From Talpa occidentalis (lineage: Eukaryota; Chordata; Mammalia; Eulipotyphla; Talpidae): 64,000 nucleotides of DNA. A model generated the notes under the pieces. The model worked only from the letters and a program-made list of their open reading frames with translations, did not search any database and had not been told where the DNA came from. Shown one piece after another: positions 22,863 to 35,000 of the stretch (position 1 is its first letter; each line of letters begins with the position of its first letter). Both the position numbers and the translations under genes were made by a program. The stretch spans positions 21,525,048 through 21,589,047 of the forward strand of contig NW_023600993.1 in assembly GCF_014898055.3 (NCBI RefSeq), written 5' to 3'.

Positions 22863-25800
22863 ATGGCAAATACAGATGCTAACATATCAATATTAACTAT
22901 AAATGTAAATGGACTAAACTCTTCAATAAAAAGACACAGAGTTGCAGCCTGGATTAAGAAACAAAACCCAACCTTTTGCTGTCTCCAGGAAACACATTTA
23001 GCTACAAAAGATAAAAATAGGCTCAAAGTCAAAGGATGGAAAACAATCCTACAAGCAAATGGGCCAAAAAAGAAAGCAGGAACAGCTATACTTATATCAG
23101 ATAAAACAGACTTCAAACTCAAAAAAATAAAAAGAGACCCCAATGGTCACTACATTATGATTAAGGGGACAATACTTCAAGAAGAAATAACACTCATTAA
23201 CATATACTCACCAAACGAAAGAGCACCAAAATATATCAGACAACTGTTGTCCTCTCTGAAAACAGACATCAGAGAAAACACATACGTAGTGGGAGACTTC
23301 AACACACCACTATCAACAATGGATAGATCAACAAGACAAAAAATAAGTAAAGAAACTAAAGCTCTAAATAAGGACCTAGAGCATTTGGGCTTAACAGACA
23401 TCTATAGAACACTAAACCCAAAAAAAACAGAGTACACATTTTTCTCAAGCGCACACGGATCGTTCTCCAGGATCGATCACATACTGGGGCACAAGACAAA
23501 CATCAACAGATACACCAAGATTGAAATCATACCAACCATCTTTTCTGACCACGAAGGCATCAAACTAGAAATAAATCATAAAAAGAAGGCACGGAACTAT
23601 CCTACCTCATGGAGATTAAAAGCCACACTACTGGAAGACCACTGGACTAACGAGGAGATCAAAGAAGAAATTAAAAAATTCTTTGAATTGAATGACAAGG
23701 AGGACACCAATATCCTAAATGTATGGGATGCAGCAAAAGCAGTAATAAGAGGAAAATATATAGCAATAGAAGCTCACATCAAAAAACAAGAAAGAACTCA
23801 AAGAAACAACCTAATCTCGAAGCTCAAAGATCTAGAAAAAGAACAACAAAAAAAACCCAAAACCAGTAGAAGAAAAGAAATAATAAAACCAAAGCAGAAA
23901 TAAATGAAATTGAAACTAAAAAAACAATCCAAAAGATCAATGAAACCAAGAGCTGGTTCTTTGAAAAAATAAATAAAATAGACAAACCCCTAGCCAGGCT
24001 CACAATGGAAAAAAGGGAGAAAGCACAAATACACAGGATCATAAATGAAAGAGGAGAAATCACAACGGACACAGCAGAAATCAAAAGAATAATCAGTAAC
24101 TACTATGAACAGTTATATGGAAACAAGTTCAACAATCTAGAGGAGATGGACAAATTCCTACAACTCTACAATCACCCAAAGCTAGATAAAGAAGAAATAG
24201 AACACCTAAACAGACCAATTACAAGCAGCGAAATTGAAATGGTAATCAAAAACCTCCCCAAAAACAAAAGCCCAGGACCTGATGGATTTAGAAATGAATT
24301 CTACCAAACATTCAGAGACGAATTAGTGCCTATCCTTCACAAACTCTTCCAAAAAATTGAGAAGGAAGGGACAATACCAAACACGTTCTATGAAGCCAAT
24401 ATTACACTAATACCAAAACCGAATAAGGACAACACAAAAAAGGAAAACTATAGGCCAATCTCCCTAATGAACACTGATGCAAAAATCCTCAATAAAATTT
24501 TAGCTATCAGAATCCAACAATGTATCCATAAGATAATTCACCACGACCAAGTTGGATTCATTCCAGGGGCACAAGGATGGTTTAACATCCGAAAATCAAT
24601 CAACGTTATCCAACACATCAACAAAAAGAAATATAAAAACCATATGATAATATCAATAGATGCTGAGAAAGCTTTCGACAAAGTGCAACACCCATTCATG
24701 ATAAAAGCCCTTGAAATTCTTGGGATACAAGGAACATACCTCAACATCATAAAGGCCATCTATGACAAGCCAACAGCCAGTATCATTCTCAATGGTGAAA
24801 AGCTGAAAGCAATTCCATTAAGATCTGGAACAAGACAAGGATGTCCACTCTCACCACTGCTTTTCAATATAATACTGGAAGTCCTAGCCAGAGCAATAAG
24901 ACAAGAGAAAGACATCCAAGGAATCCACATAGGAAAAGAAGAAGTCAAACTATCACTATTTGCAGATGATATGATAATATACATAGAGAACCCCAAAATC
25001 TCCACAGAAAAACTAATTCAACTCATCAATCAATTCAGTAAAGTGGCAGGATACAAAATCAACACGCAAAAGTCAGTAGCCTTCCTATACACAAACAATA
25101 AATCTGAAGAAGAAGAAATCAAAAAAACCATCCCTTTTATTATCGAAACAAAAAAAATCAAATATTTGGGAATAAATCTAACAAAAGAGGTAAAGGACCT
25201 ATACAAAGAAAACTATAAAACACTGTTAAAAGAAATAGAAGAAGACACAAAGAAATGGAAAGACATCCCCTGCTCATGGATTGGAAGAATAAACATTATT
25301 AAAATGGCCATCCTACCAAAAGCAATATACAGATTCAATGCTTTTCCAATCAAAATCTCAATGGCATTCTTCAAAGAAATAGAACAATTATTGATGAAAT
25401 TCATATGGAATCACCAAAAACCCCGAATAGCCAAAGCTCTACTGAAAAAAAAAGAAGGAAATGGAGGCATCACACTCCCAGACTTCAAACTATACTACAA
25501 AGCCATAATCATCAAAACTGCATGGTATTGGCACAAGAACAGACATACAGACCAATGGAATCGAATAGAAAATCCAGAAATAAACCCACAGATTTATGGT
25601 CAACTAATCTTTGACAAAGGAGCAAAGACTATGCATTGGAGCAAATAAAGTTTGTTCAATAAATGGTGCTGGGAAAACTGGGTCGCCACATGCAAAAGAA
25701 TGAAGCTTGACCACTACCTCACACCATACACAAAAATCAACTCAAAATGGATTAAAGAACTAGACATAAGACCTGAAACCATAAAATACATAGAAGGAAA

Positions 25801-26689
25801 TATAGGCGAAACACTACGTGATTTGCACATCAAAGACATCTTTACAGACACATCACCCAAAGCAGTGATAGTGAAGACAAAGATAAACAGCTGGGACTAC
25901 ATCAAATTAAAGAGCTTCTGCACAGCAAAAGAGACAATAACAAAAACAAAGAAAAACCCCACCAACTGGGAGAACATTTTTGCACCCAACACTAATGACA
26001 AAGGACTGATCACAAAAATCTGCAAAGAGCTGATGAGACTCAGCAACAACAAAGAAAATAATCCAGTCAAAAAATGGGCAGAAGAGCTAAAAAGAAACTT
26101 CTCTGAAGAGGAAATGCAAATGGCCAACAGACATATGAAAAAATGTTCAACATCACTTGTAATCAGGGAAATGCAAATCAAAACTACCATGAGATACCAT
26201 CTCACACCAGTGAGAATGGCACATATTAAAAAAACTAGCAACAACAAATGTTGGCGAGGGTGTGGAGAAAAAGGAACTCTTGTGCACTGTTGGTGGGAGT
26301 GCAAACTGGTCCAACCACTATGGAGAGCTGTGTGGAGATTTCTGGACCTACTAAACATAGAGCTTCCATATGATCCAGCAATTCCACTCCTAGGTATTTA
26401 CCCAAAGGAAACAGAAACATCAATTCCAAAGAGCACCTGCACTCCTATGTTTATAGCAGCACTGTTTACAATAGCTAAGCTTTGGAAACAACCCAAATGC
26501 CCAAAAATAGATGACTGGATCAAGAAGATGTGGTACATATATATCATGGAATATTACTCAGCATTCAAAAAGGATAAACACATGCAGTTTGCAGCAACAT
26601 GGATGGCGCTGGAAGGGATCATGCTCAGCGAAATAAGCCAAAAAGAAAAAGAAAAATACCGGATGGTCTCACTCATAGCAGGAATCTAG
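22863..26689 (+). pseudogene. LINE-1 ORF2 (endonuclease-reverse transcriptase), one frameshift and one stop
   Basis: The endonuclease part (22863-23903) is complete in sequence. The family's catalytic positions N14, E43, D145, N147, D205, D229 and H230 are all present. Its frame ends prematurely after residue 346. The reading resumes one frame over from about 23870 ('[11 protein letters not shown]'), which implies a net loss of one base near 23884-23891. The reverse transcriptase has 'SPGPDGF', '[15 protein letters not shown]' and the catalytic 'FADD' at 24959-24970. A TAA at 25646-25648 interrupts the same frame. The C-terminal segment (25649-26689) keeps the Cys motif C-x3-C-x7-H-x4-C at 26249-26302. 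The related L1 fragment at 12.9 kb has GAA where this copy has TAA, which supports a single G-to-T change. Not functional as one protein. Confidence 0.95.
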
Positions 26690-26864
26690 AAAACTTAAAT
26701 AAGGGACCAGGAAAATGAATATAAGAAAGTGAAAATCAAAATCAACAAAAACTATGAACCAGAGACACTTTTTGGGGGGTGGGGGCGGGAGGGGAAGGAT
26801 TGGGGTCAGAATGGGGCGTTTGCAATTGTATGGGGGAATATAAAAATAAAATTTATTATTAAAA
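26690..26864 (+). terminator. L1 3' UTR with G-rich tract, poly(A) signal and A tail
   Basis: A G-run cluster at 26774-26794 (four runs of three or more G separated by single bases) is the polypurine tract typical of L1 3' UTRs and is quadruplex-capable. AATAAA lies at 26845-26850, followed by an A-run that merges with the target duplication. Confidence 0.88.
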
Positions 26865-26879
26865 AAAAATGGCCTTGTC
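26865..26879 (+). repeat. Right target-site duplication of full-length L1
   Basis: Exact copy of 20544-20558 ('aaaaatggccttgtc'). Its leading A's may overlap the L1 A tail by a few bases. Confidence 0.96.
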
Positions 26880-27180
26880 TTTTCTAGTCCTTTTGCATTT
26901 TCATATAGATTTTAGAATCATCTTGTCATTTTTCTACTTTAAAATCCAGTTGGGATATTAATTAAACTCATATTGAATTATAGATCAGTTTAGGATGAAA
27001 TGTCATATTATTAATATTATTGAACATGATAATTCACAATATAGTTGTCTTTTCATTCATTTATGTTTTTTTTTTTTTACTTTTTTTCATCTGTGTGTAG
27101 TGGCTAATCACTTCCTATTATTTCATTATGGCTTCAATTTCTTGTTTCTACATTTAATTTTTGGAATACCAACATCATAG
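26880..27180 (-). repeat. Old antisense L1 fragment (right part)
   Basis: Continues the old antisense L1 interrupted at 20543: 'atatagattttagaatcatc' and 'tgggatattaattaaactca' follow the antisense ORF2 order. Highly diverged. Confidence 0.6.
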
Positions 27181-28505
27181 AAATAAATGTTTTTTCTAGA
27201 ATTAAATAATAGTGGGGATTATGGATTGGCTTTTTATATACTAAAATAGGATAATGGGTGAAATAATACATAAAACAAAATATTTAAATCTCTACTAAAT
27301 CGACTAGTTATATTCATATGAGTACTATGAATAGGAATGTTATTATGAAGTAGTATACTCTGATATATAAAAAGATCTAGATGAATCTCTTATCACTCCT
27401 CAATAATAAACACAGCTTGGGAAAAGTTATGGTATAAAATCTGATGAATTCTTAGTATTAACTGTATATCAACAAATCACAATTATTCCTCTTATGAACA
27501 AAAAAAAGGAGAAGATTCTAATTTTATTCCAAGGAGTATAAGAAATATATATTTATATATTCTTTAATCGTCAATCACAGAGTAATGATTTTAGTCATTG
27601 ACATGCATATATTTCAAGAGAATGCTCCTGATGTCAAAGAGTTAATCTGTCCTGCTTTCCAGAAATTACTTTAGAATCTTGACATATTCCCCCATTTCTT
27701 TTATGAGTGGTTTTAAAACAACAAGGGTTTAGTTTTCCAGTTTTCATTTCTGCTTTAGATTTTTAGTTGTAGTTATGAAATTAATCTTAAATGCCCCCTC
27801 AAGCCTTAATGTGCTCAGGGCAGTATTACTTGAAAGTGATGTTTTTTTTAACACTAATCTGATTTATTTTTTAAATTCTAAAGCATGCTCAGCGACCCTT
27901 CTTTCCTCTATCTGAATGCAGAGAGTTAGTCATCTAATTCCTTACTACTAGATGGTGCAGCAACAAACCCAAAATTTCTCTTGACTGAACATAGAAGGCT
28001 TGGCATGCCTTATTATACTCACTCCTGTGCAATGATTAAAACTCATGCATTCATATATTGTTATACTTTAACAACTTAAGTTATAACAAATCCTTATCAA
28101 AGCAATATGGGAGAAAACATTTCAAATAATCGTTGTGATACCATTCCTAAGAATTTTTGTGACTGTTACCTTTCTTCAGATTCCAATTAAAAAAAAAAAA
28201 CTGATCTCAAACCAATTTGTAACTTATTAGAATTAGAAATGTGTTTTCAATGGATTGAATGTATTGTATAAAAAAAGAAAAGGTCAAAAATAGCCCATGT
28301 GTATGACCAGAGCAACTGGAAACATAAAATCACCATTACAGTAATGGGGAGTAGACCAAGTTTTGGGGGAAAAGACCATTTTAGGCTTGCTAAGTTGGAG
28401 ACGTCTGTTTGACATGTGAGTAGGTAGATTGGAGAGGTATGAAAACAAGACCTAGGTTTCAAACTCTCTGCCTTTGCTGTTTATTGATTGACTCTGTTCT
28501 TTATT
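27181..28505. other. AT-rich non-coding stretch
   Basis: No exon, RNA gene or recognised repeat. The 71-codon frame at 28247-28462 (-) has no recognisable domain. Confidence 0.4.
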
Positions 28506-28509
28506 GACT

Positions 28510-28625
28510 ATTACTCTGAAAATGCTACTTTACCTTTGCACTTATTATTCTGATGTTTAAAATGATGATAACAATAATAGCTATGTCATAAGGTTGTTAA
28601 AATTTCTATGTTATTATGTTACCAA
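28510..28625 (+). repeat. Probable ancient MIR fragment
   Basis: 'gtttaaaatgatgataacaa' and 'atgtcataaggttgttaaaa' fit the middle of sense MIR. It is short and diverged, so weakly supported. Confidence 0.4.
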
Positions 28626-28929
28626 GTATTTTAATCACTCATTATTTTAGCTGTTATTGTTATTGCTATTTGAACCTGGAATTTGGAGATGCCTGTATTA
28701 TAGATTAAAAATTTAGATGTCACCAGCTTAGAGATGTAATTTGAAACCATGACACTGAATCTTATCACCAAGAGCACAGGTGCCTATCAATATTGTAAAC
28801 ACTGTGTGATGCTTCTCCAAACTTCTTTGGCCCAAGATTTCCTAAGTATCTTTTCTAGTACTTTATGAAAAAAATGTTTCAAATGGCCTTGAGTGACTCC
28901 TCAGTGAAAATTTCTGGATTAGAAAATAA

Positions 28930-29640
28930 TGCATAAAAAATTCAAAGAAATATTATAATCTTTGCCTAGAAAAGTCAGTTAAGTATCTCTTGGAAAAAAT
29001 ACCAGAGGTCTGTATGTCAGGGGGCAAAGGCAGTAGGTAGAAATCAGTGCTTTGCTCTACGGAACATGCATAGCTGCTGCGGAGATGCACCAACTTTCTC
29101 TAGTTATTCCTGTCACAGATGCAGGCAGGATAAAAAACCACAGCAATACTGTCTCCAGCAGATGGGAAGCTATGCAAATGAGTTTTGTATTATCCGCAAT
29201 TACAAGCAGTTCTCTTATTGGCCACTGGCCAGATGCTTACATTTTTGGGGCAACATAGGAGAGAATGAATAGTAGCAACTCAGCTGGACAATAACCACCC
29301 TGTCCTCAGGTGTTTCTTTTTTCCAGAACATTCCCACCTGCCATTTGTAGAGACTCCCAAGTTTTCCCTGGGCACTCGAAAATCTGTCTTTATGCATGAT
29401 GATGTCACTGGCCCAAGGTGATTGGGTCAGAGCTTCAGTCATTTCGCTGATGTTGGTAGATAGATTTGCAGTGATCTTTGATGTGTTCACATCTGTTCTT
29501 CTTTGTGGCCAGATACTACAATTAACAGAGTATTGGCTTGAGCTAAGTGTTTGGCCACTCACCATGGCTCAAATTGAAATTGACTGAGTCCTGTGAGTCC
29601 CCATTAAGCTCCCATATTCTTGTCAGAGTGATGTTCTAAC
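28930..29640. other. Unassigned, less AT-rich stretch with clustered factor-like motifs
   Basis: No domain-bearing frame. An octamer word ATGCAAAT (29172-29179), an inverted CCAAT word ATTGG (29217-29221) and a CRE-like TGATGTCA (29400-29407) lie within 240 bases. Such words occur often by chance. No conservation data are available here. Confidence 0.25.
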
Positions 29641-29799
29641 CAGCATCATGCACTGTGTTGGATAACACTGTTTGTGGAATCCAGTATTTTCTAAAAGAAT
29701 GTTTATTAAATTGGGAAGAGATAATTAATCCTGCAGTCCTTTCATAGAATTAATACATATGAAAATTTTAAAGCATGACTCATTTTTCTTCTTTCACAC

Positions 29800-29940
29800 A
29801 CCTTTTATTAAGAACTTCCTACGTATGCATTATTTTACCTAATTCTCTGAAAATGCTATGACACTTTCCTGATTATGCCATTTTTCTGATGAGGGAAACA
29901 AACAACTCAGAGGTTAACAACATTTCAGAGAATAACATAT
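29800..29940 (-). repeat. Ancient MIR SINE
   Basis: 'ttattaagaacttcctacgt' and 'tctgatgagggaaacaaaca' fit antisense MIR ('gatgaggaaactgag'). Confidence 0.5.
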
Positions 29941-30820
29941 TCATTTCAAGATATGGAGTAGATACGCTTTTAGACCTAATTCACCTCAAAGCCCTGTCTC
30001 TTTGATTTCTGTGATTAATTCACCTATTTGTAGGGGTTCTAATAAGTCAGAGACTGAGAGATACTGCACTCATTCATGTTGGCTACTTAATTACTATTTG
30101 ATTGAAGCCTTTGCAGGGAGCTCTTTCTCCTTCAGATGGACCTGCCCACCTGGAGGTGTCTTACTGGTATTTTAACAACATCTGCTGTAAAATAGTTTCT
30201 CTTCAAGGAATCTTGCATCATTTAGATGTTTGTTGTTATTTGCAAAGATTTGTTCTTGATTTGAAATCATGCACAAGCTTGCATTATCTGTATATAGGCA
30301 TGTATTTCATTTGTTGACTAGAATAAATGCCCCAATAATAGTTACACAAAGAGTTTATTAGACAATTAAAGTCAGGATTTGAACACAGGGTGAAGTGTCA
30401 CAGATTTTATGTGCGAACTCTTTCAGCAATGAGGAGTTTGAGTAATTTATACAGATAGGAATAGTGATCATTGGCCTCAAAAAATGTAACTGTTCTTGCC
30501 GGGGGCTTTTTGGCTTTCATCTATATAGGTCTAGATCTTTGCTTTCCTAAGTTATCTTGACCTAAAGACCTATCTATGTCCTGTGAGCACAGAAGGGCAC
30601 ACCCTGAGGTTTAAGCACTTCCCTGATTTCTAAACAATGTGTTGTGGAAATTGAAAGGTGAGGTTCCCATATTTAAAAGGTCTCTATCTGGCTCCTTGCC
30701 ATTAGTATAGGTCATTATCTGAGAGCAGATTCCTGCTTGGCTGCTACACAGAGCAGGAAGTAAACTAGTTTTTACTTAAAAGCCTGTGCAGATGCAGAAG
30801 ACTTTGCTTTCTTCCTGCGT
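29941..30820. other. Non-coding stretch, no gene seen
   Basis: No recognised gene or repeat. Frame 30102-30317 (+) lacks any domain or context. Confidence 0.4.
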
Positions 30821-30841
30821 GGGTGGGTGGGTGGGTGGGGG
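30821..30841 (+). repeat. (GGGT)n run, G-quadruplex motif
   Basis: Four GGGT units followed directly by a final G-run: five runs of three or more G with single-T loops. This matches the most stable class of parallel quadruplex motif. Confidence 0.95.
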
Positions 30842-30862
30842 TTGGTGTTCCCAGAACATTTC

Positions 30863-30883
30863 CACACACACACACACACACAC
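30863..30883 (+). repeat. Short (CA)n microsatellite
   Basis: About ten CA units, 22 bases downstream of the GGGT run. Confidence 0.95.
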
Positions 30884-31649
30884 GCCGTGCTGAATTTTTA
30901 CATGTATTCCCACGTTACCACCTACCCATCACCCTGAAGGAAGTTCCCTCATCCCTTTACTGGGCTAAAGCAAAAGGCACCCCACTCAACCCCCAGACAT
31001 ACACACATCACCAAAATTTTAAATGATATCACTGTGCAACAGTGTTATCCTCATAGAAAGGGAAGAATCGGGATTCCCTACTGCAACCCAGGAAGGGAAG
31101 AGCTAAGCAGTGTGTAGAACCTAGAAAAGACTGGAAAATGGGCTGGGGGTGGGGACAGGGGTGGGGAGAAGATGACTACAAGAGCTGGAGAAGGCACATG
31201 GAGCCGAAGGACACATGAAGAAGCTTGTACCAGGAACGTGAGGGACATGGACGGAGGTGCTTGAATGAGACGTGGGTGAGAAGGCTGGCAATGGCAGCCT
31301 TTATCTTGATTTGTGTTTTTATTTTGCTCTTTTTTTCCCAGACTTGCCTGCCCCTTCTGCCCCTTTCCTATGTTTCCCCATCAGGAGGTGCATTAAACTT
31401 GTGGCAGACTTTTGGGCCTCTTACCTCATTTTGAGTCAATCCTGTTTGGCTGGTATTTATCTAGGAGGGGATGGGTAACTTTGGGTGGTGCATTTGGAAA
31501 CTATTTTCTTTCTCTTCTCTATATTGCACACTAATTCTATTAAAGTTCTTTTCTTTTGAAGGTCTTATGCACAAAGAGCATGCTTGTCTTTATAAGGCCG
31601 ATGGCAGGGCCCATTTAGAGCAGGCAGGTTTGGGGGTCTTGGAGTGACC

Positions 31650-31970
31650 CTAGTTGTATCTGTTAAATGTCATACAAGTTTATGGAATCATATGGAATAT
31701 AATTTTTCTGAGTGTGACTTCCTTCACTCAATATGTTTTTGAGGTTCAACTGTGCTTTTTCATTTAGTAATTGTTTTATTATCATAATTCCATAGTAATG
31801 TGTTGCCTGAGTATCATTAAACTTGCTTATCCATTTTTCTGTTGATAGATACCTGAATTAAAGATGCTAAGAGAATTCTTGTCTCAATCTATGAATGTGG
31901 GCACTTAATATTTCTTGAGTATGTACCTAAGAAGGGAATTCTTGAGTCCTAGGGTGAGGCTTATATTTTC
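31650..31970 (-). repeat. Old L1M 3'-end fragment
   Basis: 'gtttatggaatcatatggaa', 'cttcactcaatatgtttttg', 'aaacttgcttatccattttt', 'tgatagatacctgaattaaa' and 'agggaattcttgagtcctag' follow the order of an old antisense L1M 3' region. It is non-coding. Confidence 0.6.
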
Positions 31971-32502
31971 AGAAAGTGATTTGGAGCGAAGGATGGCAAA
32001 TCAAATGATTAAAAATGAAGAAAAATAGTAGTTATGATTGGAGAAAGAGGAATTAAGGTTACTTGGTCTGGAAGATATGGCTAAGAGGTGATCTCCTAAT
32101 TCTCTTGAAGTATATAAAGGGTAATTTTAAGGAAGAAAGGAGCACACTATCAATTTATACAAAGTACAAGATGAGAGAAAATGGGATTAAATTTCAACAA
32201 AGGCTTGCTTAGGCAGAGTATTATCATAATTAACATAGAAATAGGTTATACTCCCCATGGTGTCTCCTTGGGCAAAAGGAGATAGGTATGGAAGCAAAAT
32301 TTTCTTGTTATCTCATGAGTTCTTATCATGATTTGTCTTCTGGAAGATACAATTTTCTTGCTAATACATCTTATGTATAGAGTGACTATATATATATTTT
32401 TTGTTAAGGCCAGAAAACTTTAGTTCAGTGCAAATGTTAAACTTGTTGGTATGCCAGGATGAAGACTTGCAATTTGACTTTCTGAGGAAAACTAGAGTAT
32501 AT
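31971..32502. other. Non-coding stretch, no gene seen
   Basis: AT-rich; nothing recognised. Confidence 0.4.
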
Positions 32503-32517
32503 GTTTGCACTCTTTAT

Positions 32518-32791
32518 TTATTTATTTTAAAGATTTATTTATTTATGCATATAAGAACTGGGGTATAGGCCAGAGGTGTGAGGGTTGTGAGAGGATCCAC
32601 CAGAGACAGAGTGGGGAACAGAATAGGCAGATCTACTGAAATGCACTGCTGAGGGGAGCAGCAGCGAGTCAAGAGAGGTCTGCTGTGCCATGTGGGTAGG
32701 CTTCCTGGCTGGGGATCAAACTCCTGCTGCAGTGGCTGCAGATAACTTCATAGTGCTGAGACTTAACCACTTGCACCACCAGGGAGGCCCT
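32518..32791 (-). mobile_element. tRNA-derived SINE, subfamily B
   Basis: Antisense copy with 'gtataggccagaggtgtgag', 'tgctgaggggagcagcagcg' and a head ending 'ttgcaccaccagggaggccc'. A 15-bp target duplication with three mismatches (32503-32517 and 32792-32806, sharing 'ctctttat') suggests an older insertion than the perfect-duplication copies. Confidence 0.94.
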
Positions 32792-32806
32792 GGTTGTGCT
32801 CTTTAT

Positions 32807-34888
32807 GATTAACATTTCTGGGGCAAAGCAGTGACATCTAGATATACTTGACAAAAGTAAAGACAGTAAGGAATCCTGCTACTAGGATAACAGGGTGGCC
32901 CACATTAGATCAACCTTCCCACAGACAACAAATAAATGAACTACTAAGTGAAAGTAGGCAATAGAGACCCATGTTAGGAAGATTCTAGAGGGGAGTCCAC
33001 ATTTAGAGAAAAGGAATGGATCTGGATGAATTTTTTAATTTTCAGTATTTCTAGTCTGAGAAAAGATTAATTTGCACCAAATTGATGCCTGAAAGTCCCC
33101 CAAATTATCTTCTGCTTCTATTTGGAACAGAGACTTAAAAGCTTCATAGGGTTTTGTGAGAGTAGGGAACAGAGACCACTTGCATTTGCCCCTATAACTC
33201 TTGTAAACCCAGGTGTAGCTGTTTTCTTATATTTATTTCTCTATCTGGCTAATTTGTGTATTGATAGCATTATAAGGCAACACATATTTCCAGTGTCAGA
33301 TCAACCCAGAGCTGCGGTTAGCACATATAACACCTTTTCTAGGATTAGAAAGCATCACCTTTCTGGGAGAAAACAGTTTGCCTGGAAAATTCTTGGAAAG
33401 CCAACTCCAAATAGGCATCTAGGTCATTGCATAGCAAGTCTTCAGTAAATGCTGCTTTCACAGGAGCTTAGTGGAGGAGACTACCTGGAGTGGTGCTGGG
33501 CTTAACCTATTTAGCCTTGAGATGCTGCTAATCAAGGGGACCCTGCCCCAGAGTCCATGGCTTGGTGTGTATCTTAAACACATCTTTCCACTGTGCGGTG
33601 AATGAGCTATATGGATGTTAATTGCAGTATTAGGTTAACTTGTTCCTTCGTGGCTAAGGAAAATTCCTACTTAACTCACACATTCTTGGCATTGTGTGGT
33701 TTGCACCTGCTGTTCACTGGGCTACAAGGAAGACTGGAATTGAGATTCTCTCTGATGTCAAAGTTAGTCTTCATTGAAATTTGAAAACATGTTTCCAAAT
33801 CAACAAGCATATATATCTTCATAGTAGAGCTTGGAGTCTTCAGACACCAATTCTGCTGACCCAGTCAACCATTATAATTTTGAAAAATGGTTTTATCCAA
33901 ATCCCACTTCTGAAGGAGACTTTTGTTTTATTCCAAACTATAGCTAATTTTCTCTCTGTACCTGTCTTCTGCAAGACATTGCATTGATGGCATTTCAAGG
34001 ATAACCATTATTATTTTGGTTGTGGGAACCCATGGCAGTGGTTGCATTTTGACATCCAAGCATATGGTGAGGACGGTCTTCATTTCCAAACAAATAGAGT
34101 ATCCTAATGGATAACGAGGTGTTATTTGTGTCATAAGAGATTACCAGAAGCGTAATAGCTAAAACAATCTAATGTAGGATTTTATATTTTTGTAGATTAG
34201 AAGTCTGATAAACATCTCAGCAAGCTATAATCAAGAAACCAACCGGCAGGTTTAAGTTCCTTCAGGGAGGCTCCATTTCTTCCTCATTTGAGTTCTTGAC
34301 AGACAGAAGTCAATTCATTGCAGTTATAGGACTGAAGTCTCCATTTTCTTGTTGACTTTAAGTTGAGAGCTGTTTCCAGCATCTAGAGACTCCACTTTCC
34401 TTGACCCTCGTCTTCCACCTTCAAAGCCAGCAAAAGAGTTGTGTCCTTCACAAATGATATCTAACATATTCTTGTTCTTTCCTCTTCCACCTGTAAAAGC
34501 TCATGTGATTAGATTGGGCCAACCTGGATAGGATAGTGTTGCATAATTCACCCCATCTCAGGTCCTTAGCCCCCAGTCACAGCTTCAATTATATTGTCTT
34601 TGCCATATAATGTTGCATATTCACAGGTTCCTGGAATTAGGATGTGGGCATCTTAGTGTGTGTATGGTGGTGGATGTGGGACATAGGGGGCTATGCATTT
34701 GCTTAACACCACCTAAAGATATTCTTCCCTATTTGCATGCTTAGATTAATTTGTTTAATAAACATTTAGTTTGAAACAAAGGATATGGAGATGTATAAAC
34801 CATGGCTCAGCTTCCTACTTGCTAATCACCACAGAAACCAGACTTCATATTAACAGACACACACTGACTTCAATATAAGTATCAATTT
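32807..34888. other. Non-coding stretch, no gene seen
   Basis: Frames of 60-108 codons (e.g. 33122-33448 +) have no recognisable domain, no initiation context of note and no splice structure I can support. Confidence 0.4.
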
Positions 34889-34889
34889 A

Positions 34890-35000
34890 CTTGGCCTGCT
34901 CCCTTAAAACAAAGACAGTGTCTTTCATCACTGGATTCTGAGTGCCATATTCTCTGTGCTGCACATAGTAAGTACTCACCAAGTATTGCTGATTCATAAT
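34890..35000 (+). repeat. Ancient L2 3' end
   Basis: 'cttaaaacaaagacagtgtc' and 'ctgcacatagtaagtactca' fit the L2 3' terminus ('...gcacatagtaggtgctcaa...'). Confidence 0.55.

Larger units (their letters stand above)
20559..26864 (+). mobile_element. Full-length LINE-1, about 6.3 kb, ORF1 intact, ORF2 broken
   Basis: Complete L1 layout: 5' UTR (about 1.2 kb, GC- and CpG-rich), ORF1, a 75-bp A-rich spacer, ORF2, 3' UTR with a G-rich tract, AATAAA and a short A tail. It is flanked by a perfect 15-bp target duplication, so this is a canonical target-primed insertion and comparatively young. It sits inside an older antisense L1. ORF1 is fully open. ORF2 has one frameshift near 23.88 kb and one stop at 25646-25648, so this copy cannot make full-length ORF2 protein. 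It could in principle be mobilised only if ORF2 protein were supplied by another copy. Confidence 0.97.

Noticed and set aside
23870..23903. Overlap of the two ORF2 frames as programmed frameshifting
   Set aside because: Mammalian L1 ORF2 is normally one continuous frame. The site has no slippery-site and pseudoknot arrangement I can recognise, and a 1-base loss explains it.
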